Source: Selaginella moellendorffii
Lineage: Eukaryota; Streptophyta; Lycopodiopsida; Selaginellales; Selaginellaceae
DNA length: 64,000 nucleotides
NCBI RefSeq assembly: GCF_000143415.4
Contig: NW_003314261.1
Location: 6,112,822 to 6,176,821, forward strand
Direction of reading: 5' to 3'
The position numbers were made by a program, and so were the translations under genes. Under the pieces are notes generated by a model. That model had not been told where the DNA came from and did no database searches. It was given only the letters and a program-made list of their open reading frames with translations. Below are positions 26,861 through 38,100 of this stretch, piece by piece (position 1 is the stretch's first letter; the number at the start of each line of letters is the position of its first letter).

Positions 26861-28502
26861 TGTAAGACACAAAATCCCTAGGCCCCAAAGTGGAGCCGGA
26901 AAGGGTGCCACGTGGTAGTGGCCGAAGTGAAAGCCCAAACGGGTGTAACACGTTTGAACTAAAAGCTCTAACTTGGAAGGTCGAGAGCGGGAGTGGAACT
27001 CCCAACAAAGTGCTCAAGGAGCGAGCACGAAGCGAGCAATAAGCAAGGCTCCAAAAAGGGACCCAAAAAGGACCAACACATGACACGTGGAGGAGTCCGA
27101 GATGGACCCGAGATGGAGTCCGAGATGGAGTCCGAGGTGGACCGAGACGGAGTCTGAGATGGACTCGAGATGGAGTCCGAGATGGACCGAGACAGAGTCC
27201 GAGATGGACCGAGACAGAGTCCGAGATGGACCGAGACAGAGTCCGAGATGGAGTCCGAGATGGACCGAGACGGAGCCCGAGATGGAGTCCGAGATGGAGT
27301 CCGAGAAGGACCCGAGATGGAGTCCGAGGTCGAGACCGAGACCGAGACCGAGACCGGGACTGAGACCGGGACCGAGACTGGGACCAAGGCCAAGGCTGAG
27401 ACCAAGCCCGAGCCCGAGTCCGAGTCCGAGTTTGAGTCCGAGTCTGAGTCCGAGTTCGAGTCCGAGTCCGAGTCCAAGTCCGAGCCCGAGTCCGAGTCCG
27501 AGTCTGAGAGGGTGAAAGCCCAAAGCGTTCGTCTCCCAGACCCTGGGGGGTTTGGTGAGCTCCAAAAGTATAGTAGGGGGAGGACTGCAGTGGAGCCAGT
27601 TTGGCCAGGAAAGGCCAGTTTGGCCCAGAAAGGCTAGACCCAGTGTTGGGTATTGAACTGACCACTGGGAAGTCCAAGACTAGAGTGAATACGGACTGAC
27701 AAGTGGGGTAGCTTGGTGAAGTGTTCAAGAGCCGGCTCTAGTTCCCCTGGGAGATCGACTGGCCGATGCTCCCAGTCCAAGTGTGGGTGGCACTACCTAC
27801 TTGGATACCAAGCGTGGCTCAACGGAACCTCGCTCTAAGCCCATGGCTAGAGCACCTAAAGGCGAAAGGTGGGGAGAGTACCCAGGTGGCTCGCGTAAGG
27901 CCACGGTGTTCTGAAATGTTGTCCCAAAGGCCCAGACTGTGGAAAGGAAGAGGAGCAGTCCTCTGGGGTAGTGACCAAGGACACAGTTGTGTGGTGAGGA
28001 AGTCCCAGAGGACCGTGGGACTTAGGGGTCGGGTCTGTGGGCCTTGATCCAGTGGCAGTGTTGGCAAACACGGCCAGGGGCAGAAAGGGACTTGGTAGGA
28101 ACTGACAAAGGGACTTTGGGGAAGGCAATTCCCCAAGTCTGTGGGCATCCTAAGGATGCTAAGGAGTGGATCTAGGATGACCACTCGTGGATAGATGGCC
28201 CAATCTTGGAGAGACGGGATTGTGATGCGAGTGGTATTGGACCACTAGTGCAGCAAGGGTGAATGGGCATGGCCTTAGTGTAACGGGCCGAGATGTCAGT
28301 GGTACCTTTGGGTGTCGGTCTTGGGACCGGACACGTGGAGCACTTGGACTAAGTGCAAGCGATGAGTGGCATGGATGCCATTCTTGGGCTAGCAAGCCCC
28401 AAGTCCTGAATTGGACTTAAGGAGGTTGTGAATGAGACTCCTCCAAGTGGTCGAAGGTGTGGTTAAGTGATTAAAGTAGAATGGAAAATTTAGTCGCTTA
28501 CG
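26861..28502 (+). repeat. 3' LTR of the LARD-like element
   Basis: 1642-bp LTR beginning TGTAAGACAC, ending CTTACG, followed by GTTAG. It is about 114 bp longer than the 5' LTR because its hexamer minisatellite (about 27091-27509) holds more GAGATGGACCGAGACAGAGT-type units. Outside the array the two LTRs are nearly identical. Confidence 0.88.
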
Positions 28503-28529
28503 GTTAGATGATAGTTTATTGTATCTATT

Positions 28530-29095
28530 TGTAAGCAACCAAAGAGAACAATTTGAGAGATGATTTGTTAGGGTTTAAATATAAAGGGAAAAGGCTCATG
28601 AACACCCTCTTTTCCAAAGGTTTTGGGATATTTAGGGTTAAGCGTCTTTGGGTTTGAATAGTATTGGGCTAGGAAGTCCAAATTCAGGGGCTTACATTTG
28701 GTATTAAAGAGGTTTCAGGTCCAACTTTGTTGATTGGCTAAGGGAATCGCACCACATGTTGATTGATATTTAACAGGTTTAGTTTGCTCCAGTTGAGCTC
28801 GACCTAATGGGTAGGGTGTCAAGAGAGTGTGGTTCTCAGGAGAGCTATGGCTCTTAACTTCTATTCACGAGGGTATGAACTTGCAGAGAAATGTAATGGA
28901 TTGTAAGTAGAGAAGAGAACAACTCGAGAGATGATCCGTTAGGGTTCAAATATAGAGGGAATGGGCCCATGAATAAGAATGCACCCCTTTTTCCAACTGG
29001 TTAAGAGTCTTGGGATACTTAGGGTTAAGTGTCGTTGGGTTTGAATAGTATTGGACTAAATAACCTCCCAGGAAGTCTAAATTTAGGAACTTACA
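28530..29095 (+). mobile_element. TRIM-like mini LTR element
   Basis: Two short direct repeats, 28530-28696 (167 bp) and 28902-29095 (194 bp), each starting TGTAAG and ending CTTACA, with clear internal similarity (GAGAGATGATYYGTTAGGGTT; TTTGAATAGTATTGG). Just inside the left repeat is TGGTATTAAAGAG, a degenerate initiator tRNA-Met primer site in the expected place. The 205-bp interior is too short for any protein. Size and layout fit a terminal-repeat retrotransposon in miniature. No exact target-site duplication was found (CTATT against CTACG). Confidence 0.65.
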
Positions 29096-29260
29096 CTACG
29101 AAACACCCTCACTATCATGCACCTTGTGTTAGTCCCATTCGGTCCCAATTGCTATTTATGGAAACTGTCTAGATTTGCTTATTTAGGATATCTAAAGAAT
29201 GTAAAGATTATTTTAAACACAATGGTGGTTAATACTTCCAATTGAGTTGAGGTTAAGATT

Positions 29261-31590
29261 GAGGGTTAGTGGCTTTAGGTGGGAGTGAGCATATACGGGG
29301 GTGCCAAAAAGGCCACCCAAGGAAGGGCTCAAGAGCAATTCTCACTCCCAAAAAAGAAATTAACTATAGTGTTTTTGGCTTAGATGGAGTAATGACTCAC
29401 TTGAATACCATTCAACTCATTAGTCTTTACTCTTTCTTAAAGGCTTGGGCCTTCTTTTTGGGATCCGGGGGGGCGGGGGGGGAGTAAGCTTGGGATTTAG
29501 AGGGTTTTATGATTAAGTTTTGTTGTACCAAGAGATGTTAAAAACTTAGAGGTTTAATATATTTGGCTATTTATGCATGTAGGGAGTGTAGTTGAACTTT
29601 AAATCTAATCTAAACTGAGAAGGGGAATTGGAAGGATGAGATTAGAGGAGCTTTGGTCTGGGAGGATGCCATAATAGATGTAGATAAACCATATGTAAAA
29701 GCCATTAGAGAGGCTGTTCACCAAATTCCAAAATTAGTAAGTTTAATTTTCACATGGTTTACTGAAGTAACATTATGTTACAGATGCATGGACTATTTGT
29801 GCTTAGAGAAGGAGCCATGTATTGGCATCCTAGAATGTTGGTGCATTCTAAGATGTTGTGACAAGAAGAGCAAGATATGGTAAGTTAAATTTAAAGCACA
29901 AGTTTTATATGGTCCTCATTTCTATATGCACAAACTTTGTGGGCTAGTTACTATTCCAAGCGTTTGAATGTAATGCATAGGTATCTTGCAAGTGTACAAT
30001 TGCAACATTGGCAATTGCAGCTGGAGAGGTTCTAAACAAGAATGACTAATGACTTATCTGAAGAGGATTATATAAGATGGACTTCAAGGCATGCATGCCA
30101 TATATCTAGAATGCACTCAACTAATTATGAGGTGTATCAGGCCTAAAGGAGGAGGGTGATCAATACAAGTCTATAAATTCCATCCAATTATTGACTATAA
30201 TGCAATACTTGACTCTAGACTCACCAAACTTAGTGAAGGTTAGATGCTTTGTTATAGGTTTTTTGGGTAAGGATGATCATTCCTCCTAGAGAATTTATCA
30301 ATTGCTTGGTCTTTGATTGAGACTTTAGAGAGAACTTCTATGGCTGGATTGTAGACATCATTCAAGGTAACTATTTACTTTCACAAATAACTAAAACTTG
30401 AGTATTTTATAGATTTGAGCCTGAAAGAGTTATCCAAGTTCCATCATTTCACAATTGATTCACTAGAGTTTTGATTGGGAGAGCTTATTTGGATCCAAGT
30501 TGGGAGATAGGGTATATCATGTGTTTGATTTCCCAGGTTCTCCACATGCATATAAGAAATTTTCTTCCGTACTTGTCAATGAAGTGGATTAAATACAAGA
30601 TCCATTAGGCACTTTAGAATCTAGTGAGTTTGTATGGATTGGGTTGAGGTTATGAAAGTATTGTAATCTACACACTTTTATAATAAAAATAGATAACTGT
30701 CTTGAAAGGATATAGTTCCTTGGCACTTTGAAAAAGACTCTTAATTCATTAGTAAAGCTAAAGATGAGAATATTTGAAATATTCCATAAATGCCCATTAT
30801 AGGCACTTGCAGCCCTTGGTACCCTTTAAGAGTAGTATCGTGCCAAGTTGAAGTTTAGCACAACCTATCACCCATAGATAAAAATTAAGTATTGAATCAA
30901 GTATGATGGCAATAACACTTATTGATAAATGGACAAATGGAAAGGGTGATAATGCAATTGAAAAATTATTTGTGATGTTATGTCTTTGAAGATTAAACTA
31001 ATTAGATAAGTCATTTAGGACTTGCAAAAATGTGCTATAATAACTCACTATATTCAAGTATTAGGGTGGGTCCATTGAAAGTTCCATAGAACATAGCATG
31101 GTTAAATATCATAGAGAGTTATCTACAATAGAAGCATTTACGATAAAAAAAACTCACTAGTGAGGGATTCCTTGGAATGGACTCAAAGGTGTTAGAAAGG
31201 CCACATAAGGAAGTGCTTGAGAACAACTTTCACTCCTGGAAGGGAACTTGACTATAGTGCTTTTGGCTTATGTGGAATGGTGCTTTATTTGAATACTATG
31301 CAACTTATTAGTCCTTATTCCTTCTTAAAGGTTTAAAATTTTCCTTTGGGATAGAAGTGGGGGAGTACTAAGCCATTAGGCCATAGTATTTCCCGCTAAG
31401 GTCCCAAAGTAAAAGATGTACTCAAGGCTTGGGATTTAAAAGGTCCTATAATCAAATTTTGTTATATTAAAGGATGTTAAAAACCTGGAAGTGTGGTGTG
31501 TTTAGCTTCTTATGTTTGCAAGGAGTGTAATTGAACCTTAAGTTCAATCTAATCAAGGAGAGGGATTAGAAGAAAGTTTAGGAATCCATG
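29261..31590 (+). mobile_element. Relict LTR-like repeat pair with non-coding interior
   Basis: Direct repeats at about 29261-29640 and 31163-31585 share diverged but collinear blocks (AAGGCCACMYAAGGAAG; TTTTGGCTTA; CTTTCTTAAAGG / CCTTCTTAAAGG; GATGTTAAAAACYT; GGAGTGTARTTGAACYTTAA). The 1.5 kb between them has stops in all frames and no protein domain I could identify. A poly-G interruption (about 29467-29480) sits in the first repeat. The pair is most simply the LTRs of an old element, or two copies of one repeat family. Confidence 0.5.
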
Positions 31591-33057
31591 GATTAACACT
31601 TCATTACTCATGCAGTGAGTAGTCAAATCCAAATAAAACCAAGTAGTAATATGTAGAAACCTTAGCAAGGGAACTTAACTGAAATTAAGACAAAACGAGG
31701 TAAATTAGCAAATTGGAAAAAAAAATTGTGGTTTATAAAAGTAATTAATAATCATTTTTCAACTCATTTTCTTAAGAACTAAACACCACTTTAGCAGTTC
31801 TAGAGTTTGGAACCGACAACAATTTTATCCCATCTATAAACAATAAAACAAAAGATGGGATTCAAGATAGATCTTGAATCCCTCAAAACCTTCTTTATCA
31901 AACTTGCAAATGGATAGCTTTCTTTCCATAGTACTATCTCAACTTTGATACTATGAGATAATTGAAGATTTAGGCCTCTATTGCTCATCCATCAGACAAT
32001 GCTTTACACTATCAACCACAAGCTATATGAAGAGGCTCTAGAGCTTAGCAATGCACAACTCTTCCTAACCAGAAATGCCCCTATCACCTAGTGAGGAGAT
32101 CACTTAAAGATTAACAGTGACAATCATATTTATGGCCTAAAATGTGTGTGGTGCACATTACCAAAACCACCATGCTAGTTCCTAAGGACATACTCTAAGA
32201 CACTGTATGCATTAGCTTAAAAAACCTTGATCAATTATAATTTGATTTTCCTGTTCACTAAGAACTTCTTTTTCCCCCAATCTATATGTACTCCATATAC
32301 AAAATTTATATAGCCATACATTATAAGGCATAGGCAGAGACAACACTTGGTTGCACTGAGAGAAAGGTGTAAGAGCTCTTCTTGATATTATAGCCATTGT
32401 TGTAAGTAACAGCAAGAAAATGGGCACTATGCTGCTTTGCAAACTCTAGGACCAATAACTATGAAGAAGAGGCATAATAGATATCTTGTGTTGTTGCCAC
32501 TACTAAAGTTGCTGTTATACAAGGGAGAGAGAGTAAAATCTCTCTCCCATCTTATCTATACTTGCTAATTGTCACAGCCATAGCCATAGTTGAATGCTGC
32601 CATACTCCCTCCCATCCTAAAGAGAAAAACTTTCTCTAGTTGCACTTCAACTTGAAAGTGAAGCAACCTAGCAAAACCACATGTTTGCTCCGAGAGACAT
32701 GAAAAGACAAAATAGTAAGAGAAAAACAACCCTAATATATGACTTCATGGTATATTTTCTCACCACCATTTGTGATTTTGCTACTTCCATTTGTTGTTGA
32801 GAGATGTATTGAAAGATGTCTTGAATAACATGCCATCAAGATATTCTTCTCCATAAGGTATATTTGTGTTGTAACATGAAAACCAATGCAATTGTATGTC
32901 TCAAAAATGACTTTGGTGAGAATAAGGAGAACAAAGCTGCATCTCATCAAATACAGCAGGAAAACATTAATCTCATGAGTAAATGCCCGAAACAAAGTGT
33001 CAAAAAACCTAAGATATTCATTGCCCTCCATAGCACACTTACATATTTGATTGATCT
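31591..33057. other. AT-rich intergenic DNA
   Basis: No gene, repeat end or family pattern recognised. Short open frames look random. Confidence 0.4.
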
Positions 33058-33115
33058 GATCCAAGAGCTCGCGTGCTCACCACACTTGCCATACATGTTG
33101 ATTACCCTGGTTGTT
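33058..33115 (-). pseudogene. PPR gene scrap, one repeat motif
   Basis: The minus strand reads VINMYGKCGEHASSW, a typical PPR repeat start. The DNA CACACTTGCCATACATGTTGAT is shared with the intact PPR gene at about 45798-45819 (ALINMYGKCG). The match falls just upstream, in gene order, of the part kept at 17800-18185. The scrap stops at the 3' flank of the fourth P450. Confidence 0.6.
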
Positions 33116-33157
33116 TAGATGCAAATTATTTCTGTTATGCACCAATTGGAAGTAAAA

Positions 33158-34699
33158 TCAGATTTTTACAGGATTGGATATGAGTTTTATGCCAAGGCCA
33201 TTGACGGGAAGAGCAAGTGGGGTCATGTGGATGGCCTCGTTTGGATCCAGCAGCATCCACTTAAACCTTGTGACAAGGTGATGTAGAAAAATGCGGTCTT
33301 GCATCTTGGCAAGCTCGTATCCGGGACAAATGCGAGGGCCTCCACCAAATGGGACATAAGTGTTTGGAAGCAATGGGCGATCGAAACGATCTGGCTTAAA
33401 CCTTTCCGGCTCCTCAAAGAATTTTTCTTTCTTGTGGCTGCGAAAGACAGTCCAGTTGAGCTGTGGAAGCGAAGAACAACAGAGACATTGTTTAGAATGG
33501 AGTGTATAGAAACTTGATCAAGAACTTACTAGCCAGTCCTTTGGAACTGTGAATCCATCCATGGTAAACTCAGTGATAACCCTTCGGAGGTTTCCAGCGG
33601 CAGGAGGAGCCAAGCGCATGGCTTCCTGTACGATCTTCCACGTGTAGTCCATCTTTTGCAAATCGCTGTGAGTGAGTGGCTCGTTTGGAGATCTCGCAAG
33701 CAAAATAGAGATGTGTTCTACGATCGAGCAAGGGTCAGATCAGGAAATTTAAGAACATCGCACTTACCTGTCCTGAGTCGATAGTAGCACCATGGATTTT
33801 CCCCTATGTATTTCATGGAACTCATCAAGGAGCTGACGGTAGTGTCATGGGCTGACATGACCAACATGAGAATGTTTTGTTTGATCTCTTCCTCGGTCAT
33901 GGGCTCTCCATCCTCTCCTTTGGTTGTCAAGAGAACACTGAGAAAATCCTGTTGAGGCCATGCCTGGCCTGTTTCTAGCTCGACCTTTCTCTTGGCTATG
34001 TACTCGTCCAGCTTCTTGAAGATCTTTGCTCGTCCAACCTTTGCGCGACGAAACATCGTCCCTGGCAAGTCGATCGGCAGCTCAAGCAATCCTTGCAGGA
34101 AATCCTGGAAAGGAGCCAGGAGCTCCCTCTCCTCCTCCTCGTCCGAGATGCTCAAGAACAAGCTAAAGACGAGCGAGAACAAGGCCTTCTTCACGAGGGG
34201 GTAAGCCTTCACCTCCGATCCAGCCATCCAAAACTTGTCAATGTGTTCTTGGATGATCATGCTCGCCCTCTCCGCATACCGCCGTATGGCATCCGGGCCG
34301 AGGAACGCCAGGAGAATGTGGCGAAAGCTCTTGGCTTTCTGGCCCTCCATGAAGAACAAGCATTCATCGCCCAAGAGCGTCCTCATGGGCTGCGGCCAGG
34401 AGCTCTCGACGAGCTTGCCATGGTTGGAGAACAAAAGCTTGAATCCCAGAGGAGGGTTCACGACGATCGTGGCCAAAGATGTGTGTCTTGTAAATCGGGC
34501 CATATTTCTTCTCCCGAGCTCCGTAAAACTCCCACAGCGTGCTCGTTTTCATGGCGTACAGGATGTGGAGCGTCTCGCCCACGAGTGGGAGTCCCATGCT
34601 TCCGGGAGGCAGCGGTGGATCATAGCGTTCCCGTGAGAAATACCTCCAGATCCACAGCGCTGGGATCAACAACGATGCTACCACTGTGATCCAAGGCAT
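33158..34699 (-). pseudogene. Cytochrome P450 copy 4, disrupted by a frameshift
   Basis: A full-length sister of copy 3 with the same exon plan: 33768-34699 (932 nt), 33530-33717 (188 nt) and 33158-33460 (303 nt); introns 50 and 69 bp. Exon 1 is 14 nt shorter than in copy 3. Nine are an in-frame loss in the membrane anchor (LLIPALWIW against FLIPVLGTLWIW). Five are a frameshifting deletion at about 34470, where copy 3 reads HIFGRPTIVV. Everything after the shift is otherwise well kept: SAHDTTVS, EAMR, FKPDRFD and FGGGPRICPG are intact. A WCYD to WCYY change is also seen. I read it as a recently inactivated gene; a sequencing error or second allele cannot be excluded. Confidence 0.85.
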
Positions 34700-35121
34700 G
34701 TTTGCCAGGACTTGAGACTTGTATGCTACCTTCCTGAATTTCTATCTAAAGCTTTGATACGATCAGCAAAAGATCATGATCCACGGTGCGTGGATTTTAT
34801 AATCACAGAAATTTTCTGAATTAAATGAATCATTCCTGTATTTACGGAATCATTGGGGTAGTGGCTTAGCGACTAATGTTCTATGCCTAGCGGGTTTGTA
34901 TTGTCCTCTTCCGTTGGTCTTTTGAGCTTGTGGATTCTAGCACTTCATCTTTCTTTATTTGCCTACTATAGCGGCAAGAACAACAGTTATTTCTAGTCAT
35001 GACCATCCTATCTACTGTTGTGGAGTGTTATTCAGCGTCCGTACTGTACATGTGGCGTTTTTAATGGTTCAGAAAGCATATTCTTCATGTGAAATAAAAT
35101 ATTCTCCGTGAAAACGCAACG
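34700..35121. other. Upstream flank of P450 copy 4
   Basis: Contains a TATA-like string (minus strand ATTATAAAATCC at about 34794-34806) matching the position of the copy 3 promoter element. No coding signal. Confidence 0.4.
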
Positions 35122-38100
35122 GGTGGCGCTTCTTGGCGAACAGCTTACATGGCGAACAGGCTGACGTGGCGGGACATCTTGAGGGAGGGTTCTTGTGAGG
35201 TTGGGGGCGCAGGGAGATTGATTCCTCGGAGGTGTGGAGCAGAGTCTGAGCACGTGGGGTGTTAGGCACACACTACGACTAGAAAGGTGTGTTTTCTTTG
35301 AGGCTTTGTGGCTGTGAGCGCATGAGTCCATGAATGAAAACGGGTCCAGTTTTGGTGGAGATGAGGGGCATGCCACATTACAGAATGCTCCCATGAGGGG
35401 ACCATGCGAGAAGCTTGATGATGCTAAATTGAGCAACACAAGAGGTTGCTAATTTGAGCAAAGTAGAGTCGATGAGAGGCTTCTGTGGCATCGGAGACTT
35501 TTAGTGAGGATGCCAAGGGCATTACTGGAAAGTGAAAGTGATGTCGATAGAAACACCCCGTGCGCAAGTCTCACCATGACTGGTGGTGTGGTAGGTTATT
35601 TTTGCGTGGAAACTATGGAGGCAAATATGGCTCACGAGGGTTTCCCAATGGAAGAAACGAGAAATGAAAGTGAGGAGCTGCCTAGAATGCAAGCTGGGAA
35701 TTCTCCTGTACCTGATATCTCAGAGGACCAACTTGCAACGGTGGTTTTTACTATTCTCAAAAGTCCCGAGATGATGCGTAATCTCACTGGCACTAGAAGT
35801 TCAAGTCTTGGCCAGCAAGCTCTCTTCATGGGGGAGGCTCCACGCCCGGCTAGGCTGAAGTATCCCACATTCCAACTCAGAGATGATTTCGATAGTTACC
35901 TGGATGTGTTTGAATGTGCAGCTTATAACAATCAGGTGACAGGCTGTGAGAAGATAAATACTTTTTGTATGGCTCTCTCGGGAGAGGCACAGAGAATGTT
36001 TATCACGCACTATGCTCGAGATCAAACGGTATCTTGGGATGAGGCCATAGCTTTGGCCAGAAGGCTCTTCATCATAGGGGATCCAGAGTATAGAGCATTT
36101 GAACTTATCAATACAAGGAATTATCAAAAGGGGGAAACTGTGCAGCAATATTGGGCTGTTCTATGATGGGCAGTCACATATCTCTGATGACATTGACAAG
36201 GCAGAGAGGATGGCGAACCAAGCCTTTTATCGGGGCTTTCCTGAGGATCTGCAGCCTTATCTGATCACAGCAAAAACGAGATCTGTGGACGAGTTGCTTT
36301 CTACAGCAGCAGAAGCGTTGAAAAAGTGGAAACCCAAAGCAGTTACAGCACACGCTGCTCGGCCATAGATACAAGAGAGTGATGAATCAGGAGAGCGAGA
36401 GGACTACCACTATGATGCCAAGAGAGGTGAAACTTTTTCTAGAGGTAGCTGGTCTCAGAAAAAAAGATATACCAATGGTCCCAGGGCAGGTAGTGGTGTC
36501 AAGCAGTTAGCACCTGCTGATGGGGAAAGGGACAAGCGACCTAGCAAAAGGACTGGCTGTTACACTTGTGGGAAAGAGGGCCACATTTAGCATGACTATA
36601 CCTGCATTGCTGACCTAGAGAAGCGTTACAATGACCTGAACCGGGCAAGTTGAGGCACTTAAAGCAAAGTCTTTGGAAGAGAATTTAAACTAGAGCTTGC
36701 ACCTAGGCAGGGGTCAGGCACAGATAATGGATACCCTGACTTAAGAGTAGTAGAAGCCACTGCCCTTCTTTCTACAGTCACAGGATTTCGTTGTGGTCGT
36801 GATATGGTGGATGAAAAGAAGATCAATTCGTTATCTCTGTGGCTGAGCTCAGATTTCTCAGAGAGAGTGGTGGCTGTGGTGGACATGGGCTATGAAGTGC
36901 CAGAAAAGTGGGAAACCAAGGCCTCTAAGGTAGTACGCCCCTGTCATCACATATGTATACACATGGCCAACAATGAGCTATATACACCTCGAGGTCTAGT
37001 CAACCTTGATCTGAAGGTTGGGGACACAGCAGTAAGGATGACATGTATAGTCACGTGTGCAGATGCAACACTGTTGGGACTTGATTGGATGGATGCTGTA
37101 GGTGTGAAGATTGAAATAAGGGAGAGGCAACTCACTTTCTCCGATGGTCACAAACTTGTGAAGTTGGGGGGTCTGCTTAAACCTGAATCTTCACGCAAAG
37201 CCTTTCATTGCACTTCTGAATTTAGAACATTTGCTCCAATCAAGCTAGGGATGGAGCCATGCAAAGGTAATATGACATCCAGATTGATGTTGCCTCACAA
37301 GCTGCTTTGTAGAGGCAGTTGCGAACGAAGTATTTTTGGTTGATCAAAAGGTGGTGCTACTAAAAGCGGACACAGACATTACGATTCCTCCTATGTCACA
37401 GGTTATGATTCAATTTGTTTTGTTCCATACTGCATGTATTCATGCCCAGTATATGTAGGCATTTGTCCCAACACAATTCTTTATTTGTTGCTGCAAAGGA
37501 ACGTTCATACGCTTGTGGTCCTCATATCAGGCACTCCAGTGAGGCATGTCAGTAGCTAATGGAATAATTAGTTCTACATATAAGGAAAAGCGTGACATCC
37601 TTATGGCAAACTTGACGACCTCCACAGTGAATGTCAAGTAGGGTGATCCTATAGCCGAGGCAGCATGCGAAGATATCTCAGACATTGTGCGCTATACAGC
37701 TGCTTATGGCCTGGATGCTCTTGGATTGCCAGAACCATACAAAAATTATGTTGGGGGAGCAAGCTTTATATCGTCGGAAAAGCTGCCAGTAGATGAGGAG
37801 ACTCTAAAATTCCTTGGGAGGATAAAAGGAGAACTAAAAGTTGGAGATATGCTCTCAGGTACGGATCTCGTTTCTGAATTTGATGAGTTGCTGTGGTAGT
37901 ATCGGGAGATTTTTAGTATTAAAACTCTTGACCTGGGCAAAATTGATATGCTTCATCATGAGATCCATACTTCCTCAAGCAGACCTATCAAACAGCATGC
38001 ATACCGTAGATTGTTTCTGAGGAAATTAAGAAAATGTTAGATGCTGACGTAATTGAGCCTTCATCATCACCCTGGGCATCGCCAGTGGTTCTCGTCGAGA

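Larger units (their letters stand above)
21007..28502 (+). mobile_element. Complete non-autonomous LTR retrotransposon (LARD-like)
   Basis: A 7.5 kb element with two long direct LTRs (21007-22534 and 26861-28502), flanked by the 5-bp target-site duplication GTTAG (21002-21006 and 28503-28507). Both LTRs start TGTRAGACAC; the left ends TTACA, the right TTACG. Directly inside the left LTR is a primer-binding site complementary to initiator tRNA-Met. The 4.3 kb interior has no gag, protease, RT, RNase H or integrase pattern on either strand, so it must borrow enzymes. Over the first 240 bp the LTRs differ at about five positions, mostly transitions, indicating a fairly recent insertion. Long LTRs plus a kilobase-scale non-coding interior are the definition of a LARD. 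Confidence 0.88.
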
